A stretch of 64,000 nucleotides of DNA. Source: Nitrospirota bacterium (GTDB taxonomy: Bacteria; Nitrospirota; 9FT-COMBO-42-15; HDB-SIOI813). The stretch is taken from contig JACRGV010000064.1 of assembly GCA_016212215.1 (NCBI GenBank), forward strand, positions 1 to 64,000, in the 5' to 3' direction. Under the pieces are notes generated by a model. It was not told where the DNA came from. It ran no database searches and saw nothing but the letters and a program-made list of their open reading frames with translations. This document shows positions 7,572 to 17,041 of the stretch, piece by piece. Position 1 is the stretch's first letter; each line of letters starts with the position of its first letter. Made by a program: the position numbers and the translations under genes.

Positions 7572-8201
7572 ATGGTTCGTAGTAAAAAATTATTTAAGAT
7601 TAAAGCAGCATTTTTTGCAGTAGTCCTCGTATCAGGGCTTTCATTCCTCTCGTCAAAGGTTTTTGCTCAGGCGACAGAGGGTGCGACAGCTCCTGCAACA
7701 GAGGAAGCAGCAGTGCCGCCTGCTCCGGTCGGTGACCCGGATACAGGAAGAAAGCTGTATACAGGGGAAATCCGGTTTACAAACGGTGGTCCGCCATGTA
7801 TTTCATGTCATGATGTAGGTTATGGTGCATTGGGCGGAGGGGCTTTAGGCCCAAATCTAATGCTCCCAAACGAGAAATATGGAGTTGGGCCTGCCCCGTC
7901 AAATCCACTTATCGCAGCAGCGTGGATTAACAGTACAGGAACTCCTGTCATGGGGGCAATCTTTTCAAAGAGGAATGTAACAGATGAAGAAGTTGAGAAT
8001 CTGAAGGCATTCTTCAAGTCATTGCCGGAGACCCCATCAAATAAGGCAGGGATATTTCTGGGTATCGGCTTTTTAGGATTTATAGGAATACTTATCTTCT
8101 TTGGCATTGTGTGGAGCAACCGCTATAGAAATCGTTGCGGCGGTGGTACTGCACATCAGGCTATTTGGAGAAATTACGGAGGGAAAGGAGGACAAAGATG
8201 A
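7572..8201 (+). CDS. Membrane-anchored monohaem cytochrome c of the nitrate reductase operon
   Basis: A 209-residue exported protein. The signal peptide (about 1-32) precedes an Ala/Pro-rich linker, a class I-like cytochrome domain with one haem site CISCH and a distal Met candidate in GTPVMGAIF, and a C-terminal membrane helix (about 160-182). Start is ATG after AAAGGAGGTG. It overlaps narG by four bases. A cytochrome gene ahead of narGHJI recalls Thermus narC, where it serves electron transfer between the quinone-side machinery and the enzyme. By analogy it would link NarI or the bc complex to periplasmic carriers (inference). The C-terminal tail (RNRCGGG...) is basic and cytoplasmic. Confidence 0.82.
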   Translation: MVRSKKLFKIKAAFFAVVLVSGLSFLSSKVFAQATEGATAPATEEAAVPPAPVGDPDTGRKLYTGEIRFTNGGPPCISCHDVGYGALGGGALGPNLMLPNEKYGVGPAPSNPLIAAAWINSTGTPVMGAIFSKRNVTDEEVENLKAFFKSLPETPSNKAGIFLGIGFLGFIGILIFFGIVWSNRYRNRCGGGTAHQAIWRNYGGKGGQR

Positions 8202-11200
8202 CCTGGATTCAGGATATTGTAGATCCCGCAAAACGGGGTTGGGAAGAGTTTTACAGAAACAGATGGCAGTATGATAAGACTGTCAGGAGCACCCATGGGA
8301 ACAATTGTACAGGAGGTTGCTCATGGATGGTCTATGTTAAAGATGGTGTTATAACATGGGAGTTACAGGCAGTAGACTATGAAAAGCTGGAGCAGGAACT
8401 TCCACCTTACGAGCCGAGAGGCTGTCAGAGAGGAATTTCTGCATCATGGTATGTTTACAGTCCTGTAAGAATAAAATATCCATATATGCGCGGTACTCTT
8501 GTGGATGCCTGGAGGGAGGCAAAATCAAAACATGCAGATCCGGTAGATGCATGGAAGAGTATTGTGGATAATGCAGAGCTTCATAAAAAGATCAAATGGT
8601 CAAGAGGAAAAGGAGGATTCAGGAGGTCAGACTGGGATACGGCAGCAGAGATTATTACATCAGCTCAGATACATACAATTAAAAAGTATGGTCCGGACAG
8701 AAATATCAGCTTCTCACCTATCCCTGCAATGTCTCAGATAAGCTATGCAGGAGGTGGAAGGTATCATCAGTTGATCGGTGCAGTAAGTCTGAGTTTCTAT
8801 GATTATTATACAGACCTTCCAAATGCACATCCTCAGGTATGGGGTGAACAGACAGATGTCGGTGAAAGTGCAGATTGGTATAACAGCGGTTATGTGGTTA
8901 TAACAGGTGCAACACCAAACAGGACCAGAACAGCAGATGTACACTTTGTTTCAGAACTCAGAGTCGCTGGTGCAAAGGTAGTTGTAATGGCCCCTGATTA
9001 TTCAGAGGTTGCCAAGTATGCTGACCTTTGGGTTCCAGTAAAGACAGGGTCTGATGGGGCAATTTGGATGGGTATCAACCATGTCATCCTAAAAGAGTTT
9101 TATGTGGACAGGCAGGTTCCTTACTTTATTAACTATGTAAAGAACTATACTGACCTTCCGCATCTTATTAAACTCAGGAAGACCAAGAATGGTTTTGAGA
9201 TGGGCAGGTATCTGAAGGCCATTGACCTTAAGGATTATGCAGATACGGATAATCCTGAGTGGAAGATGGCAATGTGGGATACCAAGACCAATAAGCCTGT
9301 AATAGTACATGGCGGTATGGGCTTCAGGTATCCTAAAAAGAAGGAGAGTCACGGTAAATGGAATACCCTGTTAAAAGAGGAAAAGACAGGTACCCAGATT
9401 GACCCTGCACTTTCATTCATTGATACCAAAGATGCTGCTATCGAGTGTGCATTCTATGAACTCGATACCGGTGATGTTTACAAGAGGCAGGTTCCTGTTA
9501 AATACATCGAGTCTGCTACAGAAGGAAAGATTGCTGTAACTACAGTATTTGATATGATGGTGTCTCACCATGGTGTGGCTCGTCCAGGATTGACCGGTGA
9601 TTTTGCCAGAAATTATGATGATGATAAGGCATTCTCTCCGGCATGGCAGGAGAAGTACACAGGAATCGGTCGTGAGACGATCATTCAGATCGCGAGGGAG
9701 TTTGCATCCAATGCGGAGGTTACCAAAGGCAGGTCTATGGTAATCAGCGGTGCAAGCAGCAACCATTGGTTCCATTCTGACCTTATCTATAGGGCATTCA
9801 TAAATTCACTTATGCTCTGCGGCAGTGTAGGCAGAAACGGCGGTGGTCAGAATCATTACGTTGGACAGGAGAGGCTGGCTGCATTTGACTCATGGGGTCA
9901 GTTTGCTCATTCACTTGACTGGTATAAACCGCCGCGTCTCCAGAATGCACCAAGCTGGTGGTATATCCAGGCACAGTTCTGGAAGTATGACCTGAAGATG
10001 GCAGATTATCATGTAATGCCGGATACAAGCGTGCTTGATTATGAGCACTGTGCAGACTGGCAGGTCAGGGCAGTAAGAATGGGGCATCTGCCATTCTATC
10101 CGCAGTTTAACAAGAGCTCTATTGCAGTAGCCGATGAGGCTATGAAGGCAGGGGCCAAGACTGATGCTGAGATTATTGACTATACCGTTAAGCAGCTCAA
10201 GAAGGGGAGTCTGGAATTCGCAGTTGAAGATCCTGATGCACCTGAGAACTGGCCAAGGGTATGGATGATCTGGCGTGGTAATGCACTTGGTTCCAGTGCA
10301 AGAGGTCAGGAGTACTTCTTTAAATTCGTGCTGGGTACACACCACAACATGGATTGTACAGAGGTTGCAAAGCCGTATCTGAAGGAAATGAAATTCAGAG
10401 AGAGTCCGCTTGGCAAACTTGACCTTCTTGTTGATCTGAATATGCGTATGAATACAACTCCTACGTATTGCGATATCGTACTTCCTGCAGCACACTGGTA
10501 TGAGAAGGAAGACATTAACACAACAGATATGCACTCATACTTCCAGCCAATGGGCGCTGCAGTAATGCCGAACTGGGAGGCAAAGAGTGACTGGGATGCA
10601 TTCCAGTTCCTTGCAAGAAAGTTCGATTCAATAGCAAAGAAACACCTTCCAAAGCCAATGAAGGATGTAGTTACATCCCCACTGGCGCACGACTCACCAG
10701 GCGAGATTGCACAGCCGGCACTTAATGGCTATCAGGACTGGAAGAAGGGTGAGTGTGAAGCAATACCTGGCGTGACCATGCCGAATATGAACGTGATTAC
10801 CAGGGACTTCACCCAGGTTTATGACCGTCACAGGGCGTTAGGTCCTAATATGAAGGGTAAATATGGTTTCCATGGGATTATGGTTGATGGAAAACCATTA
10901 TATGCTGAGTATATTGCCAAGAAACATATTGACAAGGTTGAGATTGAAGGTGAACAGTATATTGCCATGAACGACGCCAGAGAGGCGGCAAATGTTGAGA
11001 TGTTCTTCTCAGGGTGTACCAATGGTGAGGTTCTCTTCAGGCAGTGGGCAGAAGAGGAGCATCATACAGGGCTTCATGGTGAACAGTATTTTGAGGCAAA
11101 GAAGTCTGTTAAGGCAATATTCGGGGATGAGATCAAAGAAGACCCGGAGCACTGGCATGGTGTTACTGATGAAATTGCAGGCCCGACGAGGGCACAGCGT

Positions 11201-11926
11201 CTCACCTACGAAGACATTGTAGCCCAGCCGAGAAGGTGTCTTACAAGTCCGCTTTGGACTGGTATCACATTTAGTGGTCGTGCATACAGCGCATACTGTA
11301 CACTGGTTGAGTACAGGATACCATGGAGAACATTGACCGGCAGACAGCACTTCTATCTTGATCATCCGGTTTATCTGGATTTCGGAGAGGCACTGTGTAC
11401 TCACAAGTACAAGCTGGATCCGAACAAGATGAATGAATTGGTTAAGAGTGACAAGAGTGGTGCTATTGTGCTCAACTTCATTACTCCGCACGGTAAGTGG
11501 CAGATTCATTCAACCCACTATGATAACCTCAGGATGCTTACACTCTCACGTGGAGGCAACTCTATCTGGCTTAATGATAAGGATTGTGAGAGCATAGGTA
11601 TTCAGGATAATGACTGGGTTGAAGCATACAATGATAATGGTATCTTCTGCGCAAGGGCAGTTGTCAGTGCCAGAATACCTGCAGGTGTTGCCTTCGCATA
11701 CCATTCTCAGGAGAGAACGGTAAACGTGCCCAAGTCTGAGCAGAGAGAAAAGAGAAGGGGAGGATTCCATAACAGTCTGACCAGACAGAGACTGAAACTT
11801 CCAACATTAAGCGTCGGCGGTTACGGACAGTTCTCCTATGGATTTAACGCATGGGGACCAATCCCCATCATCAGGGATACAAACATCCTTGTCAGAAAAA
11901 TGAGGAATCAGGAGGTGAAGTGGTAA
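8198..11926 (+). CDS. narG: Respiratory nitrate reductase alpha subunit (molybdopterin)
   Basis: A 1242-residue catalytic subunit, close to the 1247 of E. coli NarG. The N-terminus holds the FS0 [4Fe-4S] motif with a His ligand (STHGNNCTGGCSW) and YEPRGCQRG. The Mo-coordinating aspartate is Asp226 in ESADWYNSGY, equivalent to E. coli Asp222. There is no twin-arginine signal, so the enzyme should face the cytoplasm, as in NarGHI and unlike periplasmic nitrite oxidoreductases of Nitrospira. ATG 8198 follows AAAGGAGG and overlaps the cytochrome stop (ATGA). The reaction is nitrate to nitrite with quinol electrons through NarH and NarI. Operation in the nitrite-oxidising direction cannot be excluded from sequence alone. 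Confidence 0.95.
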   Translation: MTWIQDIVDPAKRGWEEFYRNRWQYDKTVRSTHGNNCTGGCSWMVYVKDGVITWELQAVDYEKLEQELPPYEPRGCQRGISASWYVYSPVRIKYPYMRGTLVDAWREAKSKHADPVDAWKSIVDNAELHKKIKWSRGKGGFRRSDWDTAAEIITSAQIHTIKKYGPDRNISFSPIPAMSQISYAGGGRYHQLIGAVSLSFYDYYTDLPNAHPQVWGEQTDVGESADWYNSGYVVITGATPNRTRTADVHFVSELRVAGAKVVVMAPDYSEVAKYADLWVPVKTGSDGAIWMGINHVILKEFYVDRQVPYFINYVKNYTDLPHLIKLRKTKNGFEMGRYLKAIDLKDYADTDNPEWKMAMWDTKTNKPVIVHGGMGFRYPKKKESHGKWNTLLKEEKTGTQIDPALSFIDTKDAAIECAFYELDTGDVYKRQVPVKYIESATEGKIAVTTVFDMMVSHHGVARPGLTGDFARNYDDDKAFSPAWQEKYTGIGRETIIQIAREFASNAEVTKGRSMVISGASSNHWFHSDLIYRAFINSLMLCGSVGRNGGGQNHYVGQERLAAFDSWGQFAHSLDWYKPPRLQNAPSWWYIQAQFWKYDLKMADYHVMPDTSVLDYEHCADWQVRAVRMGHLPFYPQFNKSSIAVADEAMKAGAKTDAEIIDYTVKQLKKGSLEFAVEDPDAPENWPRVWMIWRGNALGSSARGQEYFFKFVLGTHHNMDCTEVAKPYLKEMKFRESPLGKLDLLVDLNMRMNTTPTYCDIVLPAAHWYEKEDINTTDMHSYFQPMGAAVMPNWEAKSDWDAFQFLARKFDSIAKKHLPKPMKDVVTSPLAHDSPGEIAQPALNGYQDWKKGECEAIPGVTMPNMNVITRDFTQVYDRHRALGPNMKGKYGFHGIMVDGKPLYAEYIAKKHIDKVEIEGEQYIAMNDAREAANVEMFFSGCTNGEVLFRQWAEEEHHTGLHGEQYFEAKKSVKAIFGDEIKEDPEHWHGVTDEIAGPTRAQRLTYEDIVAQPRRCLTSPLWTGITFSGRAYSAYCTLVEYRIPWRTLTGRQHFYLDHPVYLDFGEALCTHKYKLDPNKMNELVKSDKSGAIVLNFITPHGKWQIHSTHYDNLRMLTLSRGGNSIWLNDKDCESIGIQDNDWVEAYNDNGIFCARAVVSARIPAGVAFAYHSQERTVNVPKSEQREKRRGGFHNSLTRQRLKLPTLSVGGYGQFSYGFNAWGPIPIIRDTNILVRKMRNQEVKW

Positions 11927-13449
11927 TGGACGTTAGAGCTAATTTTTCAATGAGCTTTAACCTTGACAAGTGCATTGGGTGTCACACCTGTAGTGTATCC
12001 TGTAAGAACATCTGGACCACTCGTCAAGGCGCGGAGTATATGTGGTGGAACAACGTAGAGACCAAACCAGGCACAGGTTATCCTGTGACCTGGGAGGATC
12101 AGGAGAGGTATAGAGGCGGCTGGGAAGTCAACAGCAGCGGGGCGCTTCGTTTGAAGCTATTAAAGGGCCCTGGAAAGATCAGGACTTTGGCAAATATATT
12201 CTTTCAGCCGAATCTGCCTACTATTGATGATTATTATGAACCTTTTACCTTTGATTATCAGAACCTATTTAATGCACCGGCAGGCGATGACCAGCCGGTA
12301 GCAAGGCCTAAGTCTCTGATAACAGGGGAATTCATGGAGAAGATATCACTTGGTCCAAACTGGGATGATGACATGGGAGGTTCACCTCTTTATGCGACTA
12401 ACGATCCGAACATGCGGAACCTTTCAGCATCACAGAAAGAGTGCCTGACCAAGTTTCACAAGCTCTTTTACTTCTATGTACCGAGGATTTGTAATCACTG
12501 TCTGAACCCGGGTTGTGTTGCATCCTGTCCATCAGGTGCCTTATACAAGAGGGGTGAAGACGGTATCGTTCTCCTTGATCAGGATATATGCCGTGCATGG
12601 AGATTCTGTGTAAGCGCATGTCCTTATAAAAAGCCCTATTACAACTGGGCAAATGGAAAGTCAGAAAAGTGTATATTCTGCTATCCAAGAGTTGAGACAG
12701 CACAGGCAAATGCCTGCGCACACTCATGTGTAGGAAGAATCAGGACAGTCGGTATACTCCTTTATGATGCAGAGAGGATTGAGGCAACTGCAAAACTTCC
12801 GGATGACAGGATTGTGGAAGGGATGAGGGATATTATCCTTGACCCCAAGGATCCAAAGGTCATTGAAGCAGCACGGAATGCAGGGATGGAAGATAATTGG
12901 ATTAAGGCAGCTCAGAATTCTCCGGCATATAATCTCTTTAAGAAATGGAGAATCTCTCTTCCTAATCATCCGGAGTTCAGGACACTTCCAATGAACTTCT
13001 ATATTCCACCTCTATCTCCGATTCTCCATCAGGCAAAGGCAGACAGGGGAGGTACGTTCGACCCTGAGGCTGATGATTTCTTCAATGAGATTGACAAGAT
13101 GAGGATACCATTAAAGTACCTTGCAAATCTGTTTGCAGCAGGCAATGAGGCCCTTGTCTTGGAATCATTGAGGAAACAGATGGCAGTAAGGATGTACTGG
13201 AGACAGAAGAGGTTTGGTGATGTCGGTGAAGGTGCAGTTAGGTCAGCAATGTCCCAGTGCGGATTAAGTGTTCAGGATGCTGAAGATATCTACAGGATTA
13301 ACTCTATTGCAACTTATGAAGAGAGGTTTGTTATACCTGTAACGCATCGTGAATCAAAGACTATCTCTGATCCGAGAAATATGTACGAGAAGAGAGGTAC
13401 TGTCGGTTTCGGAACCAAGAAAAGAGAATTTGTTGGAAGGGAGTGGTAA
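11926..13449 (+). CDS. narH: Nitrate reductase beta subunit (iron-sulfur)
   Basis: A 507-residue electron-transfer subunit (E. coli 512). Four cysteine clusters are visible: CIGCHTCSVSCKN near the N-terminus, CNHCLNPGCVASCP, CRAWRFCVSACP and CIFCYP with a final C-x3-C. The Trp in CRAWRFC replaces a ligand Cys and marks the [3Fe-4S] site typical of NarH. The start ATG overlaps the narG stop by one base (TAATG) and follows AGGAGGTG. It passes electrons from NarI haems to NarG. Confidence 0.95.
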   Translation: MDVRANFSMSFNLDKCIGCHTCSVSCKNIWTTRQGAEYMWWNNVETKPGTGYPVTWEDQERYRGGWEVNSSGALRLKLLKGPGKIRTLANIFFQPNLPTIDDYYEPFTFDYQNLFNAPAGDDQPVARPKSLITGEFMEKISLGPNWDDDMGGSPLYATNDPNMRNLSASQKECLTKFHKLFYFYVPRICNHCLNPGCVASCPSGALYKRGEDGIVLLDQDICRAWRFCVSACPYKKPYYNWANGKSEKCIFCYPRVETAQANACAHSCVGRIRTVGILLYDAERIEATAKLPDDRIVEGMRDIILDPKDPKVIEAARNAGMEDNWIKAAQNSPAYNLFKKWRISLPNHPEFRTLPMNFYIPPLSPILHQAKADRGGTFDPEADDFFNEIDKMRIPLKYLANLFAAGNEALVLESLRKQMAVRMYWRQKRFGDVGEGAVRSAMSQCGLSVQDAEDIYRINSIATYEERFVIPVTHRESKTISDPRNMYEKRGTVGFGTKKREFVGREW

Positions 13450-13452
13450 ATA

Positions 13453-14019
13453 ATGGAGACACTCGTGGGTAAAGACATTTATACTCAGCTCGCAAGCATG
13501 TTTGATTATCCTGGTGATATGGGTAAAATTGTCAGCAAGGTTGACGAATTGATAAATAATTTCAGCAGCATGGAAAAACTGCCGCCTGATGTGGTGAATT
13601 CTGTAAAAGAATTTAAGAAGGCGATTGTGAAATTACCTATAGATGAACTGCAGGTAATATACTCTTATACCTTCGAGATGTCTTCTGATTTTACACTCGA
13701 TATGGGTTCTCATATTTATGATGGTTTTAAAAGGTCGGATAATCTTGTCAACATAAAGACCATGTACAGGAGGTTTGAATTTCCTTTTGAGACATTGGGC
13801 AAGGGGGAGCTTCCGGACCACCTCCCCCTTGTACTCAGGTTTTTGGGTTTTGTGAAAGAAGAAGGGGTAAAAAGGGATTTTGAGAAGGATTTTCTTATAA
13901 AATGCCTTGAAAAAGTCTATAAAAATTTCGCAAAGAGACAGGATAACCCTTACCATCATGTTATCAACGCTGTTTATAAGATTATAGACAGGGATGTAAA
14001 GGAGGAGGCAAATAAATGA
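13453..14019 (+). CDS. narJ: Nitrate reductase assembly chaperone (NarJ/TorD family)
   Basis: A 188-residue, all-helical cytoplasmic protein in the narJ position between narH and narI. It shows NarJ-like features: LASMFDYPG near the N-terminus, the central YSYTFEMSSDFTLDMGSHI and DHLPLVLRFLGF, matching the DELPDHLP-LEF type motif of the family. It should hold apo-NarGH until the Mo cofactor is inserted. It is not part of the final enzyme. Start is three bases after the narH stop. Confidence 0.88.
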   Translation: METLVGKDIYTQLASMFDYPGDMGKIVSKVDELINNFSSMEKLPPDVVNSVKEFKKAIVKLPIDELQVIYSYTFEMSSDFTLDMGSHIYDGFKRSDNLVNIKTMYRRFEFPFETLGKGELPDHLPLVLRFLGFVKEEGVKRDFEKDFLIKCLEKVYKNFAKRQDNPYHHVINAVYKIIDRDVKEEANK

Positions 14020-14717
14020 TTAACAATATATTATTCGGTGCGTTTCCTTATGTATTCATTACGATATGCATCGTCGGACTGATATTCAGATACAGGACTA
14101 ACAGATACTCATGGTCGAGTCAGTCATCAGAATTTTTGGAAAACTCAGTCCTGTTCTATGGGTCGTTCCCATGGCATTATGGAATTATAACGATTCTTCT
14201 TGTTCATATTTTCGGGCTATTCTTTCCAAGAGGGATTCTTGCATGGAATGCCGTACCAGTAAGGCTTTACTTACTTGAGCTTTCCGGCCTTGCATTAGGA
14301 TTGCTTGCATTCTTCGGACTTCTCGTATTTACCTACAGGAGGCTTACTGACAACAGGGTAAAGGCAGTAACAACAGGATGGGATGTTATTACACTTATTG
14401 TTCTGTTAATACAGGTTGCAACAGGACTCCTGAATGCTATCCTGTACAGATGGGGTTCAAATTGGTATGCAGGAACAGCAGTGCCGTGGATGTGGTCAAT
14501 CTTCACATTCCAGCCTGATGCCGGCTATGTAGCTGGACTACGTTTGATTACAAAAGTGCATATCTTTAATGCAATGATATTCATTGGATTAATGCCGTTT
14601 ACAAGGCTTGCACATTTTGTGGTTATCAGGCCTTATGCATATCTATGGAGACCATATCAGCAGGTTAGATGGTATAACAGAAACCCAAAGACAGAGAACA
14701 TTGTACAGTATAAGTAA
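14016..14717 (+). CDS. narI: Nitrate reductase gamma subunit, dihaem cytochrome b
   Basis: A 233-residue inner-membrane protein with five membrane helices. The four haem-b ligands are in NarI spacing: His54 and His64 (10 apart, WHYGIITILLVH) and His182 and His200 (18 apart, KVHIFNAM...RLAH), matching E. coli His56/66/187/205. It oxidises quinol and passes electrons to NarH. Start ATG overlaps narJ by four bases and follows AAGGAGGAGG. Last gene of the nar operon; a strong terminator follows. Confidence 0.94.
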   Translation: MINNILFGAFPYVFITICIVGLIFRYRTNRYSWSSQSSEFLENSVLFYGSFPWHYGIITILLVHIFGLFFPRGILAWNAVPVRLYLLELSGLALGLLAFFGLLVFTYRRLTDNRVKAVTTGWDVITLIVLLIQVATGLLNAILYRWGSNWYAGTAVPWMWSIFTFQPDAGYVAGLRLITKVHIFNAMIFIGLMPFTRLAHFVVIRPYAYLWRPYQQVRWYNRNPKTENIVQYK

Positions 14718-14757
14718 ATTTAGTTGAAAGTTAGTATTTCATAGATGTATACAAAGA

Positions 14758-14797
14758 AGCGGGGGGTGTGGGATTAGGTTCCGCCCCCGCTTTTTTT
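14758..14797 (+). terminator. Rho-independent terminator of the nar operon
   Basis: AGCGGGGG pairs with CCCCCGCT across a 15-17 base loop and is followed by seven T residues. It lies 41 bp after narI. Confidence 0.88.
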
Positions 14798-14979
14798 AAA
14801 CAGTGTCCGTTACTAAGCATGAGCTTAGGAACGAATAAAAGAATAAAATTTGTTGCTAAACTGAGGCTTATTAATGAAGAGGAGAAGGGAAGAAAAGGGG
14901 GTGATAAAAACTAAGAAACACATATTATAAATTGTTTAAAAAATTAATTAAAGATACCTGAGGTTCTTGCATAAGTTTG

Positions 14980-15062
14980 TGTCATCCCCGAAATCTTTTA
15001 TCGGGGATATGATTTTCGGTCATAAAGCAATAGATTCCCGCTTAAAACATGCGGGAATGACA
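14980..15062. repeat. TGTCAT...ATGACA dispersed palindromic repeat
   Basis: The outer arms TGTCAT and ATGACA enclose two hairpins: ATCCCCG...CGGGGAT, and ATTCCCGC with GCGGGAAT. This type of element (TGTCATTCCCGC-like) is common as an intergenic repeat in many bacteria. It occupies the middle of the 480-bp spacer between the nar terminator and the second narK. Apart from it and the terminator I see no gene in 14800-15199. Confidence 0.7.
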
Positions 15063-15199
15063 TCGTTTTGGTGCTTTTGTAAGAGCTCACCAGATTGAAG
15101 CATTTGATGGAATCGCTTTAAAATACATGGGTGATAAATATACGCTGATCAAAATACAGATGTTCAATTTGAAGTTAATTATTGTAAGGAGTAAAAATT

Positions 15200-16837
15200 A
15201 TGTCATGGTTAAAAAAATGGGAACCTGAAGACCCACAGTTTTGGAAATCTGAAGGGAGTGGACGTGCATGGGGAACTCTTGCTGTTACTACATTCGGCTT
15301 AATGGCTTCATTTGCTACATGGTTTGTGATGAGTGCAGTTGTTGTCCGCCTACCTAATATAGGATTTAAATTTGATACTATGCAGCTCTTCTGGCTTGCG
15401 GCCATGCCGGGCCTTTCCGCAGGTATGATGAGAACGGTGCATGCATTTCTAATCCCGATTCTCGGCACAAGGACTACTGTAACAATAGCAAATTTTATTA
15501 AACTCATCCCAATGGTTTGGCTTGCTTACGCGGTTCAAAATCTTGAAACTCCATATATTCATTTTCTAATTATATCGTTTCTATGCGGCTTTGGCGGCGG
15601 GGACTTTTCATCATATATGCCATCTACCAGCCTGTTTTTCCCAAAGAGACTGCAGGGTACTGCCATGGGGCTACAAGCTGGAATCGGTAACTTCGGTGTG
15701 AGCCTGGTACAGTTCGTAACGCCATGGATAGTTACCTTTGGGATCATTGGTGCAGTCGGCGGACCGCAGCTATTTACCAAAGCAACTCCGGTTTTTGACG
15801 TAAAGATTGCGAAAGATGCCGGAGTCATCAAGGATGTCGTTGTTAAAAATGAGGCGCTTGCTAAATTCATAACGGTTGTAAAAAATCCTTCAGGCGGTGT
15901 CCAGGACGTAGTAATTACAGAGAGCGATTTAACAAAGGGTATGAAGGTTGAGATTAAGAAAAATGAGGCCGGAGTTATTACAGACTTAACGGTCAAGAAA
16001 ATCATTAAGAAGGATATGTGGGTGCAGAATGCGGCATTATGGTATGTGCCGTGGTTGATCATTGCAGGTATTATCAGCTTTATTTATTTAAAGAGCATAC
16101 CTATGAGAAAGGTATCTGTCGGTACGCTGGTAAAAAACATGACAGACAATAAACATGCATATTTCTGTGTATGGATATATGTAATGACATTCGGTTCGTT
16201 CGCGGGATTTTCAGCAGCATTTCCTCTTATGATAAAAACTATTTATGGTGCCATACATGGAATGGACCCTGCCCTCGCCCCTGACCCTCTGAAGTATGCC
16301 TTTTTAGGTCCGCTTATTGGATCTACTATCCGCTTCGCCGGTGGTCCATTATCCGACAAGTTTGGAGGGGCAATATTTACTATGGTATCAGGTGTAGGGT
16401 TGATATTAGGATGCCTTGCCCTGATTTTTGGCGGCTATCTTACACCAACAGATTTGAATATGTTTCCTGCCTTTGTCTGGATAATGCTCTGGATATTCCT
16501 TATGGCAGGCATCGGAAATTTCTCCACTTTCAGACAGTTCCCTATTGCGTATGCATTTAATCCGAGAATGGGTTCGGCGATACTTGGATGGACAGGGGCT
16601 TGGGCTGCTTATGGACCGTTCATATTCTCTTCACTGATCGGTGCTTCTATAGCTGCTTATGGCTCAGCAAAGGCATTTTTCTGGGGTGCGTTGATATTCT
16701 ACGTTATAGGTAGTTTACTCAACTGGGTATATTACACTAAGCCAGGCGCAGAGAGAGGTGACTGGGGCGTTGGAAAGACCTGGTGGCACAAGTTATCCGA
16801 GTCTGAGAGAGAGAGGTATATAGCCGAGAATCCATAA
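15200..16837 (+). CDS. narK: Nitrate/nitrite transporter NarK2-type, with large inserted loop
   Basis: A 545-residue MFS nitrate/nitrite porter. It carries the signature glycine/serine-rich helices (FLCGFGGGDFSSYMPSTSLF, LQAGIGNFGVSLVQ) and both substrate arginines (SAGMMRTVHAF, GSTIRFAGGPLSD). Between helices it has an extra hydrophilic segment of about 80 residues (about 193-275, VFDVKIAKDAGVIKDVVVKN... to KKDMW) absent from the shorter transporter at 5703. NarK proteins of this larger type are often nitrate/nitrite exchangers next to narGHJI (known for the family). Start: ATG after AAGGAG. It has its own terminator, so it is a separate transcript from narGHJI. Confidence 0.93.
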   Translation: MSWLKKWEPEDPQFWKSEGSGRAWGTLAVTTFGLMASFATWFVMSAVVVRLPNIGFKFDTMQLFWLAAMPGLSAGMMRTVHAFLIPILGTRTTVTIANFIKLIPMVWLAYAVQNLETPYIHFLIISFLCGFGGGDFSSYMPSTSLFFPKRLQGTAMGLQAGIGNFGVSLVQFVTPWIVTFGIIGAVGGPQLFTKATPVFDVKIAKDAGVIKDVVVKNEALAKFITVVKNPSGGVQDVVITESDLTKGMKVEIKKNEAGVITDLTVKKIIKKDMWVQNAALWYVPWLIIAGIISFIYLKSIPMRKVSVGTLVKNMTDNKHAYFCVWIYVMTFGSFAGFSAAFPLMIKTIYGAIHGMDPALAPDPLKYAFLGPLIGSTIRFAGGPLSDKFGGAIFTMVSGVGLILGCLALIFGGYLTPTDLNMFPAFVWIMLWIFLMAGIGNFSTFRQFPIAYAFNPRMGSAILGWTGAWAAYGPFIFSSLIGASIAAYGSAKAFFWGALIFYVIGSLLNWVYYTKPGAERGDWGVGKTWWHKLSESERERYIAENP

Positions 16838-16889
16838 GCATCAGAAGGCTGTTTAAGATGTAGATAAAGGATGTTTGTTGTTGTTTTAA

Positions 16890-16926
16890 TAAGGGGACAG
16901 AGATAGTTTCTGTTCCCTTATTTTTT
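16890..16926 (+). terminator. Rho-independent terminator of the second narK
   Basis: TAAGGGGACAGA pairs with TCTGTTCCCTTA (one mismatch) over a seven-base loop and is followed by TTTTTT. Confidence 0.85.
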
Positions 16927-16929
16927 GCC

Positions 16930-16959
16930 TTGACAAACAGGTTTGAGTAGCTTTATCAT
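16930..16959 (+). promoter_or_regulatory. Sigma-70-type promoter for the DUF2769-like gene
   Basis: A perfect -35 TTGACA (16930-16935), 18-base spacer and -10 TATCAT (five of six). It lies directly behind the narK2 terminator and 82 bp before the next start codon. Confidence 0.6.
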
Positions 16960-17041
16960 ACGTATATCAATTTGATAACACACCTTTGCGATAGCTATCT
17001 GATTATAATAACTGTTAACAATTAACAAGAGGAGGTGGGTT

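Noticed and set aside
8198-13449. NarGH as a periplasmic nitrite oxidoreductase (Nitrospira NXR)
   Set aside because: No Tat signal on NarG, and NarJ plus a canonical dihaem NarI follow, so a NarGHI-type nitrate reductase is the simpler call. Direction of use in vivo remains open.
14819-14914. 31-codon frame MSLGTNKRIKF after the nar terminator
   Set aside because: No ribosome site, no homology recognised, and it lies between a terminator and a repeat element.
15075-15199. Coding-like stretch VRAHQIEAFDGIALKYMGDKY before the second narK
   Set aside because: It has no start codon and runs into narK2 out of frame. It could be a gene remnant but no family is recognised.
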